A stretch of DNA of 64,000 nt from Gaeumannomyces sp. JS-464 (Eukaryota; Ascomycota; Sordariomycetes; Magnaporthales; Magnaporthaceae). This document shows, piece after piece, positions 32,508 to 45,339 of the stretch (the stretch's first letter is position 1; every line of letters starts with the position of its first letter). The translations under genes were made by a program, and so were the position numbers. The notes below the pieces were generated by a model. The model was not told the origin of the DNA and searched no databases. It saw only the letters and a list, made by a program, of their open reading frames with translations. The DNA lies in the NCBI GenBank assembly GCA_002197995.1, contig NGZR01000001.1, positions 4,092,001 through 4,156,000 of the forward strand, given 5' to 3'.

Positions 32508-34365
32508 TTATTCAGCACGCAATCTGAGCTTCCCCCGTTTCCGCTTGCCTCCAACCTCTTTGTTCTCCTCGATCTCCAGCAGTGCCTCCCTCTTCTTCTC
32601 CGATACCAGTTTGAGCGAGTCGCGCACAACCCTCGTCTCCAAGTTGACGCCCTCCTCGGCCCAGGCCACCAGCGGGCGGCCGACACGGCGCTCGATGGCC
32701 AGGACGAGCTCGACGTCGCGCTGGCCGACAAAGGTGACGGCCTCGCCCTTGCGGCCGGCACGGGCCGTGCGGCCGACGCGGTGGATGTAGTCGTCCGGGT
32801 CGCGCGGGATGTCGTAGTTGATGACGAGGGCGACCTCGGGATGTCGAGACCCCTGGCGGCGACGTCGGTGGCGACCAGGATGCGGGCGGCCGTGGCGCGG
32901 AAGCGGCCGAGGTTGTCGATGCGCTGGCGCTGCGGCAGGCGCGAGTGCAGGGCCGTGACGCGGTGCTCGACGAGGCGGAGCATGTGGTGCAGGAACTGCG
33001 CCGTCGCCGTGCGGTTGCAGAAGATGATGATGGACCGCTCGGCGTTGGTCTCAGTCAGGAGCAGCTCGTGCAGGTAGTGCTCGCGGTGCGTCACAGGCAC
33101 CTGCAAGTGCGTCTGGTCGAGGGTGGCGGGATGGCGAGCGTCTGGGTGTCGACCTCGCATACAAAGACGGGCTCTTTGCCTGGCTTGGGCGGCATGTCCT
33201 TGAGTGCGCGCACCTCGGGGTGACGGTGGCGGTGAAGAGAAGGGTTTGCCGCTCCGTGGGTGGCGGCAGGGCCCCTAGACACTCTTCGACATCCGGGAGC
33301 ATGCTGCCGGTGCCGGCGGCGGCGAGGAGGCGATCGGCCTCGTCAAGCACGACAAATCGCACACGCCTCAGTCCGCAGATAGTGTCCTCGCCCGACGTGC
33401 GGATGTGATCGGCCAGCCGGCCCGGGGTGGCAATGACGACATGCGGGCGTTGGGCCAGGGCGATGGCCTGTGGCCGCATGTCTGAGCCCCCTGTGATCAG
33501 GACGGCCTTGAGAACGTGGGGTGAGGAGACTGCTTTGAACTGCTCGTACATCTGCAGAGCCAGCTCACTGTATTGGCAGTGATAAATGGGTTAGTTTCAT
33601 ATACCTGCTACCCCAGTCTGCACGATGCAAACCAGCATCTCGTGGACTGAACCAGCGGCAAGACCATCCATAGACATACCGAGTTGGAGTCAATACGACC
33701 GCGAAGATGCAGAAGGGTCCTGGGCCCATTTTTGCAAGATGGGCACGGCAAAGGCGACTGTCTTTCCCGAGCCCGTCCGGCTGCCGCCAATGCAGTCCCG
33801 CCCCTTTAGGATCTCGGGATACAGCCCTTCTGGATGCCCGTTGGCCGTTTGATGGCCATGTTGGACAGCGACTGAACGAGCCACGGCCGGACGCCGAGTG
33901 ACTCAAACGAGGTGCTTGCATCGGTAGGTGCAAGTATCCTCTTGGGCGAGGCGAGGTCCGCAATGCTCCTGGCTGCTTCGGCGACGGCAGAAGCGGAGAT
34001 AGCCTGCCCGGCTCGAGGGAGCTGCCGCTTTATGCGTGAGGGCACGTTGAAGGACGATACCTTTTTGTCCAGCAGCATATTTGCATCCTCGTCCTCGTCC
34101 TTGTCGCCCTCGTCGTCATAACCGACGTCCAGCAACACCTTGCGTCTCTTGCGTGAGCCAGGGCTGTCGAGCTGGTCCGACTCCCCGGACTCCGACCCGG
34201 ACCTGGGCTCAGAGTCATCGTCCGGCCAGAATCTCCACTACCTTGGCTATCGTCCTCAATGTCTGAGGAAGGGTTTGAGGAGCTAGAGGGATTTGGCTCA
34301 GGACAAGCTGCAGGTTTGGGCTTGGCAGCCTTGCGGGCCCGAGCTGGCATGGTCGAAGACGGCAT
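32508..34365 (-). CDS. DBP8: DEAD-box RNA helicase Dbp8 (ribosome biogenesis)
   Basis: An ATP-dependent helicase of the small-subunit processome. Motifs in order are [16 protein letters not shown] (I), LTPTRELALQ (Ia), [13 protein letters not shown] (Ib), [10 protein letters not shown] (II), [10 protein letters not shown] (III), [15 protein letters not shown] (V) and [15 protein letters not shown] (VI). The run [12 protein letters not shown] and the spacing match Dbp8 orthologues. The N terminus is Ser/Asp-rich with RKRRK. One intron lies at 33679-33568 (112 bp, GTATGT..ACAG), splitting the Arg of PTRELA. The frame breaks six times, at about 34222-34227, 33815-33818, 33715-33717, 33217-33220, 33128-33130 and 32838-32840. 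Each break is repaired by one more coding-strand C in a short C run, giving exactly 583 residues. The stop is TAA at 32508-32510. It is divergent with MKK1. Confidence 0.93.
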
Positions 34366-37193
34366 CGTCTGCCTCCTGTCGGTAAGGGAATTAAAGGAAA
34401 ATGGTCCTTGGCGGTTGAGGCCCCCGTTTTTGGTCTATCTGAGACTGCGTCTAAGTGAAAGCGTGCTTTCTTTGGACGCATTGAAAATTCGGTTTTGGAT
34501 GAGATGCGGTTGACCAAACAAACCTGTTGTAAAAATTTTGCGGGTCGCATCAACGCCCTTCAGACTCGGGCCCCACAACCTTACGACGACGCGAGGCTAT
34601 AACGGAGCACAAGGTTGGAAGGGGCCCAGTTTCTGTCCTCGCAATTCCAAGGCGACGCATTTCAGATGATTGCTTCAGGGAAACGCAGACGAAACGGCAG
34701 GCGCGATGAGGCACACGGCCTCGATGACCGAGCAACTCGTGCAGATGTTGGGGCGAGCAAATGCCGTGTGCTCGACTGGGAACATGAGCTGACGGCAAAT
34801 GCATCAAGCCAAGCTGAGCATTCTGCGTTGGCTAGACTGGCTAGAAATCTGGCTGTAAAGGGAAACCCCGACATCCATGTCCCACGACGACTCGAGTCCG
34901 CCGGTCAATCAAACAAGTTGGACTGATGGGTGCTTATTGGCGCTGGGGCCAAGGAAACGGGAGCACAGACAGCAGCAGCATCTCAATTGAATGCGAGCGC
35001 GGGTTTCCAAGGCGCTGGCAAACAAAGGACCGGCTGAGCGTCATCCATGCACCACACACGCTGCTGGCCAAGCACCTGCTACTGTCCCCGCACTGGTCGG
35101 CGTGCGCGCGGGCAGCCGGTGAAAACGGTTGGCGGCCTGCCCAGGACTTTGCAGATCGCCTCGCCTGTCATGGCCGAACAAGTATCTGGCTCTACTGGCG
35201 GACTGGCATACTGGCCGCTCGTGCCACTCTGCCGTCCAGCAGAGACTTGGTGCTTGTTGGGGCCACAAATGTGACGTTGGTGATTTGCCAGACCTACCAC
35301 TCGAAGGAGCCGGCCAATCAATCGGCTGACGGCATGCGTCCACACAGCAGGGCATCCGAGACATGCTCGGCGACTTTGGGCGAGTGCCAACTTTTAGACC
35401 ATTGGGTTGCGCACCAAGTACCTTGACCAAAGGTCGAAGTGGCATGAGCAAGCGAGCAGCTCATGCTCCGCTCCCTGGTGCCTCTCGCTGCACCACCACG
35501 CCAACAAGCGCCCGCACAAATGCCCTGGCAAGTGTAGCCGCCCGGCCAGGCAAGGAACCCCAGCTCCTGGCCTTGACAGGAGCCGAGCCAATCCAGGGCC
35601 GGGCCCATCCCTCCCCGCTCCCCGCCCGTTCAGACGAGCGCTGCTTCATCACACGCGCACGCTGTTGCCGCCGCTGCTGGCCCAGTCGAAAGAGAGAGTT
35701 GCTGCAGCGGCAAGGGGCTGGGTCGGGGTGTTTCCGCACGTCGCCGTGGCCCGTCGCAGTCGGTCCCCACACCAGGCCTGGGCTAGACAGAGGCAGACCC
35801 TGCAGAGTGCAGAGTGGCAGATTTCACTTTTGATTTTCCCACTACCGCTTGAATCAGGCCCAAGCAGACCCAAGCATCCAGAATCCATCAAGACCCCTCA
35901 ATCGCCCGCCGTCCTGGGCCTTTTTTCTTCCCTTGGGCCTCTCTTTTTGCAGACGCAAAACGATGCCTGGTGTTTGACGCTTTTGCCGTCTCTTTTTCTT
36001 GTATTGAATTTCTCGACCCATTGTCGCTGTTGATTCTGGGCATTGCAAGCTCTCAGTTAGCAGCGTCCATTGTGTCGAACGGCACCGGCCCTGGAGCACG
36101 CGGGCAGCAGCAGCAGTGGCCAATTTGCCTCGTCAGCACTGACCAGGGCCCATCTTCGGTACCCCCTGCCAGCTCCCGCAGGCCACATCAGACTCAACCG
36201 CCAACCGCCCCTCGACTGCGCTGCACTGCACTGCGGCACGGCTTCGGCCCCCAACCCACCTCCTCTGCCACTACCACCACTACCACCTCCTCCACCTCCT
36301 TACGAGTACATGTGCTGATTTCCGCATCCATCCCTCTCCCGGCTGCTTTCGCTGTTGGCCAAACTCCATTCCTGCACCGCGAGGGCAAAAACTGCCCCGA
36401 CCGACCGTGGCTCCTGATACCTCACGCTTCGAAGCCGTCCTCCATTTCCGGTTCGCTGGTCCTCCTCGGCTTCGGTCCTGTTACCTCCCCCTCCATTCCT
36501 CCCTCCTCTTTCTTGCCATCTCTGGCCCGATCTCGTCGAATCCGGACCCGGCCCCCTGCTCACCGGCCTGTTTTCTTGTCTCGACCGCACCTGGATCGCC
36601 CCTGGTCAAGGTCGTCCACCCGGTTTCCTGTCAGGACGGACTGATTGGGACGCTCGACCGAGAAGAGACGACTTCTCGGCCCTGCCTCGTGAGCGCCCAG
36701 GCGGCAGCGCCCACTCGTCAACAGAAGTCCCGCGCCAAAATGCAAAGTCAAGAGGCCGGCAGCGAGGCTGCTCCGCTGCAAGTTGTATGCTGACCCCCTT
36801 TTTCTTTATTCCTCGCACCGTCCCAGAGCCTTTGCTCTGCTGCCTGTGCATTATCCTCCATCCGGCCTGCGGCTCCCAAGTCGCACACACTCTCGCCCGA
36901 TGCCTTCATTAGCCATGTGCCTGCCTGTCGCACAGCCCTTGTCTTCTACCCTGTTTCTCTCGTTTCGCCTGTCTGCGTGCGCGCAGATCTCGCCTCCTTC
37001 TGCTACGTCGCCCCTCTCCCCGATCTGATTTTTTTTTTTTTGTCACATCTCGCGCTTCTGCCCTGTCCTCTTCGTGAAGCCAATTCACTCTGCGCTTCTG
37101 CAGTGGCAAACCGCCGCATCCCGAGACATCCCGATCAATGCTGCAACAGACCAGTGCCCGATCCTCGCTAACTAACCGACCTTTTCTCTCGCG
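34366..37193. promoter_or_regulatory. Long divergent region, DBP8 / MKK1
   Basis: About 2.8 kb lie between two outward-facing start codons. The right third (from about 35.8 kb) is pyrimidine-rich and probably becomes the long 5' leader of MKK1. It contains at least one short upstream ORF, 36740-36793 (17 codons plus stop), whose ATG has a favourable A at -3. A candidate leader intron donor (GTATGC) lies at 36783. No conserved protein is encoded. Confidence 0.4.
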
Positions 37194-39015
37194 ATGAAGG
37201 GCTCGACACCAAGCCTCGGCCTCCCCACCCCCACCCCCACGCCGCCTGGCTCCACACCGATCCCGTGCTCTCCAGCCCCGCGCCGCTCCTCCGGCCCGCA
37301 ATACCTGGAGCCCGCAGCGCTCGCGGACCGCCTCGCCTCGGCCTTGCCATCCCCGTCTCCCAATGCGAAGCCCGTCGGCGACGCCGCGGGCGGTCGGCCC
37401 CAGCTGCCAGTCCTGCACCTGGCCACTCCCCGCGGCAGCACAGTCACCCCTCATGAGCAGCCCCCAGGACGACCCGGCATCATCCAGGCCGGCCAGAGCG
37501 CGTCGGGCGGCAGCGAGAGCAGTGCCGCCCATAGCAGATCTGGCTCCTTCGGCCCTCTAGATGGCCGCGCTTCCAACCCTACTAGCGCCGGCTCGCAGTA
37601 TTCAGCACTATCCTTTGCGAGCCAGTTTGGCATTGGGTCTAGACCGCAGGGCACTCCCGATCCCGCCTCGGCCGTTGGGTCCATCTACTCGGAACGCAGC
37701 GAGGGTGGCGTGGGCATGGAGCGCGAGGGCAGCCTCCACGGGCTTGAGGCGTTCGATAAACTCACCATCGACAAGGCGACTGCAGCTGACGTTGAGGACC
37801 TCGATGTTGACGGCTGGAGGATCGCAAGTATGCAGAACCGCATCATCGAGTTGGGAGGGTTGGGCGAGGGTGCTGGTGGCGCCGTGACCAGGTGCCAGCT
37901 CAAGGGAGGAAAGACGGTGTTTGCGTTGAAGGTAAATAATGCACCAGCTCAGGATAGGCACACTGTTCTCCTCGCCCTGTTTTGGGCTTTGGCGAAGTGG
38001 TTAGCTGACAAGGAGATGCCTCGGGCTAGATCATTACGGCGAACCCCGACCCGGACGTCAAGAAGCAGATTCTTCGCGAGTTGATGTTTAACCGAAACTG
38101 CGCTTCCGAGCACATCTGCCGATACTACGGCGCCTTCGAGGACGAAGCAAACGCCACAATCTCGATTGCCATGGAGTTCTGCGAAGGTGGCTCGCTCGAC
38201 AGCATCTATAAGGAGGTCAAGAAGCTGGGCGGCCGCACGGGCGAAAAGGTGCTCGGCAAGATTGCCGAGGGCGTGCTGCGTGGCCTGACGTATCTGCATT
38301 CCCAGAAGATCATCCACCGCGACATCAAACCGTCCAATATCCTGCTCTGCCGCAACGGCGACGTCAAGCTATGTGACTTTGGCGTGTCGGGCGACTTCGG
38401 CACCAAGGGCGAGGCCAACACTTTCATTGGCACCAGTTACTACATGGCACCTGAGCGTATCACGGGCCAGAGCTACACCATCACATCTGACGTCTGGTCA
38501 ACGGGCGTCGCGCTGCTGGAGGTCGCCCAGCACCGTTTCCCCTTCCGGCCGACGGCACCGAGATGGCTCCTCGCGCCGGTCTCATAGACCTGCTCACTTA
38601 CATCGTGCGACAGCCTATCCCGAAACTGAAAGACGAGCCCGCAGCCCAGATCTTCTGGAGTGACAATTTCAAGTATTTCATCGAGTGCTGGTAAGCCTTA
38701 TACCCAACCTCATCTTCTCTTACTATTACCATTTTCTCTATCATGCGTGGCCTTGGTATTTGGACTGCTTCTTGCCAGGGCTCTCACACCATCCCTCGTT
38801 CCCACCCGTGGCACAAAGGAGCCGAGGACAGAAGCTGATCTACGTGTTTGTGTCCAATTAGCCTGGAGAAGGAACCGACCCGTAGGGCCAGCCCCTGGCG
38901 GATGCTCGAACACCCGTGGATGGTGGATATGAGGTCAAAACGTGTCAATATGACGCGATACCTTTCCCAAGTTTGGGGCTGGGATAACAAGGGCGAGGCT
39001 ACTGCTCCGTCGTGA
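37194..39015 (+). CDS. MKK1: MAP kinase kinase of the cell-wall-integrity pathway (Mkk1/MEK-1 type)
   Basis: A dual-specificity kinase between the Bck1-type MAPKKK and the Slt2/Mps1-type MAPK. Exons are 37194-37931, 38030-38690 and 38862-39015; introns are 37932-38029 (GTAAAT..CTAG) and 38691-38861 (GTAAGC..TTAG). The N-terminal 200 residues are a Ser/Pro-rich regulatory region. Kinase motifs: [14 protein letters not shown] with the ATP-binding Lys as the last codon of exon 1, [11 protein letters not shown], and CDFGVSG. The activation segment is [19 protein letters not shown], followed by MAPERI. The exon 3 tail [14 protein letters not shown] is typical of Mkk1 orthologues. The frame breaks near 38543-38548, where one C is missing and [20 protein letters not shown] is recovered. 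The corrected length is 517 residues. In plant pathogens this pathway is needed for infection structures; here that is background only. Confidence 0.94.
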
Positions 39016-40743
39016 GCCCCAAACGGAGCAAGCCTGCCACCACAGCAGCAAGCGCAATGACATGGCAAAGACAGCACGGGGCTTGCGAAGAGGATGCATG
39101 CATTACGGGACGGGGACGCCTATTGTTGAGCGTTCAGCACGGATGCATATGGCGCAAGTGACGAGGAGGAGGCTGCTCATGTCCGTCTGCTAGGCTGACT
39201 TGTGACAGTTTGGTCTGACATACCACACATTACAGCCACGCCGCAGCGAAAGACGGCAAGCCATGAAAGAGCGCGACCACGCTGGTAGCCTGGAAAACTA
39301 ACGAGAAAAAATGAAAGAAGACGAAAAGAAGTAGAGAGGGCAAAGCGGTTCCCTACACAGCTATTTTACTATCATTATTCGAATCATCTTGTTGCTCGGG
39401 TTGGATCTGCAGTCATAGTGGGAACGGCCTGTTCTGGCTGCATTTTTTTTGTCCATGGTGGTATCTACGACTGGGGCTTGCGGATGGTGCTGCTGAGGGC
39501 CATTTTTGGAGACATTCGAGCTTTCTTGGCGAGATTGGGTATCTTACTTTTGGACACATTTATACCTACAAGCTACTCGCCAACATCCTTGGCGTCCTGG
39601 ACAGATGAAAGACAAGCATTCGCACCATCCCATCATCGATGGTATTCTGTGTTCCTCTAGTACTTGGCTCAGGGCTCGCATCGTTCTGAGCTGAGCAACA
39701 TCGAGCCGAGCTAGATATTAATGAATACATTTTTATATCCGCCTCTATTAGACATCTAGGTGCCGACCTATTCACGTGGCTGTTGCCGAGTCCGGACTTG
39801 CTGGTTTGCAAAGTGAAAACTGTAAAGGTCACGCAGGATGATTTCATGCTCAGGAGATACGGTGACGACTATCAACAATGAGGGTGAACGCAATACATAC
39901 CTACCTAATAGGCAGCCACGTACATGTACCCAGCTTGTGACAGCTGGCGGGTATCTGAGTCTAGACAACAGGAGAACAGGCCATCCATCCACTTTCCGAA
40001 ACCTCTTCTTCGCTCCCAAGAAATGCAAAATATTGCAGGGTGAAAATAATGATCTGCAAATCTTCGCCGGTCCGAGAAGCAGACACTCTTGGTTGTTCGT
40101 CTTTTTCTCCTTCATATTTTTTTCACTCTTTTTTTCCATTTTGTTTTCCTCGGTTCCCAGCGATACCTGCCACCGTTAGCAAGTAAAACATGTCGCCAGA
40201 GAAGATATATCTCAACAAAGCCGGCCTAGGTGCCTCGAGCAGATGGCTGGCTCCCGGCGACGACAACCAATGATAGTGAGCGATCTCACCCTTAATAGTA
40301 GTCGCAGACAGCCAAGCCCCCGTATACCAGTGGAGTGACCGTTGGGAAGAGACACTCGCGTATAGAGCAAGATGAAAAGCGTGCCGGCTCGAATAGAAAA
40401 TAGAGACCAAGGTACTTATCCCAAACAGCGCCATTTGGCAATGAAGTCGTACAAAGCTCGTTAAATCAGTCCGACGTGATTTCGATGTGCCTGTTGCTGT
40501 GAGATCATCTCCTTGTTAGTTGACGATGCGGCCTGAGCTGTGAGAGAATGGCAGGTGGTGAGAAGTATCGAGGAGAAGAACTATTGCCTGCATCGGCTGC
40601 GTACTAATATGGCCTTCCTTGTCGTGAAAGAGGAAGGGGGTCTCTGCCCCAGAACAACCTAGGCGATTGGTAATGTCCGTACGCATCTTTGAAATAGCGA
40701 AGCTGGGACGCAGGGACCTCGGATGAGATGCAAAGCTGGCGAC
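39016..40743. other. Convergent gene-poor spacer (about 1.7 kb)
   Basis: The 3' sides of MKK1 (+) and PUS7 (-) lie here. T-rich tracts occur near 40090-40150. Open frames are under 125 codons and lack motifs. No RNA gene is recognised. Confidence 0.55.
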
Positions 40744-43700
40744 CTAATTACTAGATGCCTGCCCCATCATCTCTCGCATGCAGACGGTGGCATAGTTGCT
40801 CGAGTTTAGGGTGAAGTTGAGAATAACCGCAATTTTCTGGTCCTCAGACACGGCCATCGTCTCGCCATTGGTATCCACAGACAGTGGCATCCGTCCGGTG
40901 ACATTGACGGCGGGGTGATCCTTGTGGACAAACTTCTCAAAGTCGTCGAAAACGTTGACGGGAGGTGTTGTTTGGGTGGTCCTCAGGGGGCTGTCCTTGA
41001 CTGCCTGCTCCGGTGCAAAGTCTCCGTTGGCAGCAACAGCTGGCTTGGACTCCGGTGGCGATTGGGAGCGATCTGTGGGCGCACCCTCGTTCTCGTTATC
41101 CTCGGCCGACTTCTTCAGGTGGGCCTGCAGATAGCACATCAAGTCGGGGCGAGCAGTCGCGGGGGAGACCCGCGCTGGCAGGGCGGCTCGGTTGCTTGTT
41201 CTCGATAGACTTGATGACATCATTCTTGCCCAGCTGACTCGGCTCAGTGTTGGCCATTTGCACGTCAACGCGCTCTGACGGGGTGTTCATAGACTCCTCA
41301 TCATTCATGATAGGCTCGGGCTTGATAACCGGCGGAGGTGTATTCTCCTTCATGTCATGGTCTTGTGTGTGTGAAATGGCCTCGACCTTGATAGGCTTTT
41401 TGACTTTCAAACGCTTGCCACCGTCAAGGGCAGTTTCGATCCACTCATCATTAATGCGCGTCTCATTGGGCACGTTGGGCGACTGCGTGCGTCGGCGGCG
41501 TGCCTCGTCAAGCAGCGCAGCGTCAAACTTGTCCGCATTGTTTGCGAAGTTGTTCCAGGCATTAGCCGTATTCTGAGTCTTGGCCGCCTCGTGGCGTTTC
41601 CGCCACTCTATCAGATCACGGTCTGTTGGGTGCATCTGCTCCTCGTCGTCCGAGTAGGGGCGAACCGCAAACATGGGAGTAGCCGTGAACTTGGCCATGA
41701 GCTTGCGGTAGTGGCCGCTGAGACTGAATTCGCGCTGTTTGCGGCGCATCTCGTACGGGTTGAGGCCACCGTTCTCCTCGCGGGCCATGAAGTCGGAATA
41801 GAAAGTCCCTATGTCGTTGGCAGGGTAGATGACGTCAAAGCCTGGCGTGGGAAGAACGACGTCGAATATGGTGTAGCGTCCACTAGCAGCCTCCTCCTTG
41901 GTCAGGGGCGGGCCCGTTGGTAGAACTCTTCCTCCTCTTGGTTGACGTCCTCGGACATGTCCTCCGCTGGGGTCCTCTGTGTGATGGGTGACTCGTTGGG
42001 CTGGACCATGATAAGGTCTCCCGCGACAACCCGGTCGCCGTAGCGGGCCCACCGTTCGCTCGCTGCATAGTTCCAGATGTAAGACTGGTAGGCGTGGCAA
42101 TATAGCTGACGGAGGCCGCGAGTGATGGATAGGACCGCTCCGCAGTGATCATTGGGGGCCTTTCCCAGGTGGCGGATCAGGCTGTTCTCGGCGGCGTACT
42201 TCTTGGGCAGAACCCTCAAAGCTGCTTCGGCCTTGCCACTCATCTTCCAGATCGCAATGGCACGGGCGCGATCGAACTCGTCCTTGTGGAACCGTGCCTC
42301 ACTGTTTCCAGTCGCAATAGCGAGAGACAGATCCGGATCGATGTAGAGAATTCCATCGACAGCTGCCACGAACTCCTCTCTAAGGATCTTCATGCCAATC
42401 TCTTGCGTCCCAATAGAGTGCGTGCCGAAGCGCTGGAGTCCAAAGTAGTTGATGAAGCCAGTGCGCACGATGTTGTCCAGCGCGAACTGGACGCAGTACT
42501 CGGTCAAGCGCAGGCGGATGCGCAATGGAGAAGTCGCCACCTCGAGTAAGCTGGACGTTCTTGATGACCAATCACAAACTGGTTGCCGCCGTGCTGGCCG
42601 AGCTGCATTGGTTTCTTCTGGAAGGCAAAGTCGCCGACCCGAATGCCGGTCATCTTGTCGTTGAGACTGACAAGATCGCTGATGTCCTTGTTCCAGACAC
42701 TGACCCGCTGGACGGTGGCAGCTCGGCGATCCTTAGTGCCGGCGAATCCGAAGTTGGATGCCTTGACCTTGATGAGCCTGGCAATGTGGTTGATCGCATC
42801 CATGGTGTCCTTATTCTCCTTATACAAGGTGAAGTGCAGGTACTGATTACGGTGAGCCCGAGGCTCTGCGCGCTGCCCGCCACGCCAGGCATTGTCCCTG
42901 TGACGAGGGCCGTTTTGGTTTTGACGGTAGCCTGTGTTGCGCGGCGCCGCGCGGGCATTGATGACGCCCCCATCGCCGGCTTGAGTCTCTAGGCGAGACG
43001 AAAAGATGCGCCGGATTTCTTGGTGGACCTGAGTGCGCTGTTGGCGGTCTTGAATAGCGGGGAAGCTCACAATGACACCCCGGCTTGAGTTGTCCTTCCG
43101 CTGGATCTTAGCATCCAGGTCGATCAGGTCATGGACCACCGTGTCTCCCAGCATGTTAGACAGAATTTCTCTATCGGCATCGTTGACGAAGGAGATGACT
43201 GCGGTCTCCGTGGCAGCTTTGGCGTCATCGACTTCCGCTTTGATGGGATGTACAGGCGGGGCTCTAGCATGCGAAAACTGGGCAGCGGTGTTGTTAGCAG
43301 GAGCGTCGCTCTACAAAAAAAAAAAAAAAAAAACGGTTTCGAGGATGGTATTAGCAACCAAACATTCGCGAAAGGATCTAATTGTCTCGGATAAGGTCAG
43401 ACTAACTGTGCGGGGGCGCCTCGAGGACTGCTGGAAGTCGGACAGATGGATGACGCTTCCGTCCTTGCGAACCTCGTTGACTAGAAAGTCGGTGTATCTG
43501 ATGCCAATAGATATGTCAGTCTGTGCGACGGGGTAGAGGTGGACAGATTTGGATCTGACGGGGATCTGAAGGAAGCCCATGAGAGAGGTAAGGTTGGGGC
43601 GAAAGGCGGCCAGAGCGCTGGGAATCAAGCATACCGCTTCCGGATGTCGCCATGCCATCCAAAGTCAATTGGAGAGGCAAAGTAGAGGATCCCGAGGCGC

Positions 43701-43780
43701 TTCTCGGCCGCAGCGCGAACAGATGCGATATGCGTGGCGGCAAGCACCGGGTGTGGTGAGTTGTTGGGGTGGGAAGCCAT
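40744..43780 (-). CDS. PUS7: tRNA/RNA pseudouridine synthase Pus7 (TruD family)
   Basis: It isomerises U to pseudouridine in U2 snRNA, tRNAs and mRNA. The TruD catalytic motif GFAGTKDRRAATVQR (catalytic Asp after GTK) is present, as are GGNQFVI, the fold signature FINYFGLQRFGTHSIGTQEI and HCGAVLSITRGLRQLYCHAY. The C-terminal LNFTLNSSNYATVCMREMM closes the family. Exons (minus) are 43780-43635, 43497-43407 and 43310-40744. Introns are 43634-43498 (GTATGC..TCAG) and 43406-43311, whose acceptor GTAG follows 19 consecutive T. The frame breaks four times: near 42569-42574 and 42515-42520 (one base surplus each), near 41914-41918 (one C missing), and somewhere in 41110-41215 (one base surplus, or two missing). 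The corrected length is about 933 residues. A long Lys/Glu-rich insert lies between 41.2 and 41.6 kb. Confidence 0.93.
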
Positions 43781-45339
43781 GCTGGGGGTTGGTCACCACC
43801 CGCAGGCGGCAGCGCGGAAATGAGCGGACGATGAATGCTGCCAGAGCTTTCCTTGGTGAGAAGAGGCAGGTGAACCCGGGGTGTTGTGGTATAGAGGTAG
43901 GTAGGGCTCAGAGAGGGATAGGCAAGATCGACGTAGGTCTCGATGTTGGCATGGAGGGCATCAACAAGAGAACGTCTGCGAGAGACCAAAGTCAGATTGC
44001 GATTGCGCGCAAGACGATTGTGGTAGAGAGCAGTTATCGGATGGAGGCCAAAGCCCGGAAGGAAGCAACTGAGGATTCGGGCTGTGCAATTGACGATTGT
44101 ATCCGCGCGTCGCGGGCGCCGTTGTTCCTCGCGATCGGCTTGGTCGAGTTTGACCTTGGGGTGCTAGAAGAATGTGCAAAGCTGGGGAGGAAGTTGCTCG
44201 TCGCCGCTCGGCAAGAATTATTTCCAGCAAGGATTGGTGGGGTAAATTGCTTTCCTGCCGCATCTATTTGCCGCGCACAACGTAGAGGGCAGGCGGTCAG
44301 GCCAGGCGGTGAAAATGGCAGTCCCCAAACGCAACCTGCGGCCATGTGGGTCTATCCACTATATGGGTGGCCCAAGCTCCAGCTAGCTTTCAGGGTGCTG
44401 ACTGCAGGTGTCGCCCACGAGCAACAGATGCACGTTCAAGGGATGGATGGCTGAGCGCGATTCCGTTTCACCTCCCACCTACGCTCCAGACAGCCAGGCT
44501 TACCGTCGGCGGCTTCAGACTGGTGCTAGACCCTGAACTCCTCGCTAAGTACGAAACAGCCCGTATCGTTGCATCCTTTTTCGGGTGTATTACCTGTTTC
44601 GATCTGGTGTCCTTTGCTCTACACTAAGGACCGTCTCCTAACTAACCCCCTTAGATAGGGGTATACGTTTTCACCTTGAGTGAACAACAGATCCAGCCCC
44701 ATCGACCGATGCCATCTGAAAGGTCGGATATGATATCTGGTTGTCCGTATGCCTGCCGCTTGGTTGCCGCCGGCGCCCTTGGCATGGAAGCCCAGGCCTT
44801 CGACGGATCCATGGCGGCATACCGAAGGGTCACTAAGGAGGTCAGGGCCGCCGTTTCCCCGTCTTCCAAAAGTGCGACAGACTCTTTAATCCCTACCTAT
44901 AGGTACCTAGAAATGACAAGTGAGGCTACCGGGCAGGTCGTATTCGATGGATGAGGCAGGTGCCAGGTCTGTCGTGACATGCACCTTCCTGATATTAAGG
45001 AGATTGCTTCGGACCTATTGAATTGAAAGTCTGGGTGCCAGCCAGTTTGGCAATCACCATCCATCTTGAGCTCAAGTCCGGGCATGCCGCTTCCTAGGAC
45101 CTTTCACCCCATGAGCTGCGACTAGGATCTCCTACTCCGCGTTGACATACTGTCGACGTCCATATTGCGGCTCCTGGGAATAATCGAGCTAGCGTATGCC
45201 CTTAAACTCTACCAGAACATCACGTCCAACAAGTTCCTTCGGCTTCGGTAATCGTCAACGCGACATTTATACTCCTGCGACACCCTTCCTCCCACCCGTC
45301 ATGGTCTTTCAAGGATTGAGATAGAGATCGGGGTCAATC
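43781..45339. other. Divergent spacer PUS7 / SRA-YDG gene
   Basis: This 1.56 kb spacer separates outward-facing starts and presumably holds both promoters. Short open frames lack motifs. The right half is less GC-rich and includes a partial TACCTA/TAGGTA inverted motif near 44893-44910. No RNA gene is seen. Confidence 0.5.

Noticed and set aside
38543..38548. An unannotated intron to bridge the MKK1 frame break (same idea at the other breaks)
   Set aside because: The conserved protein sequence is continuous on both sides of the site, leaving no room for an intron.
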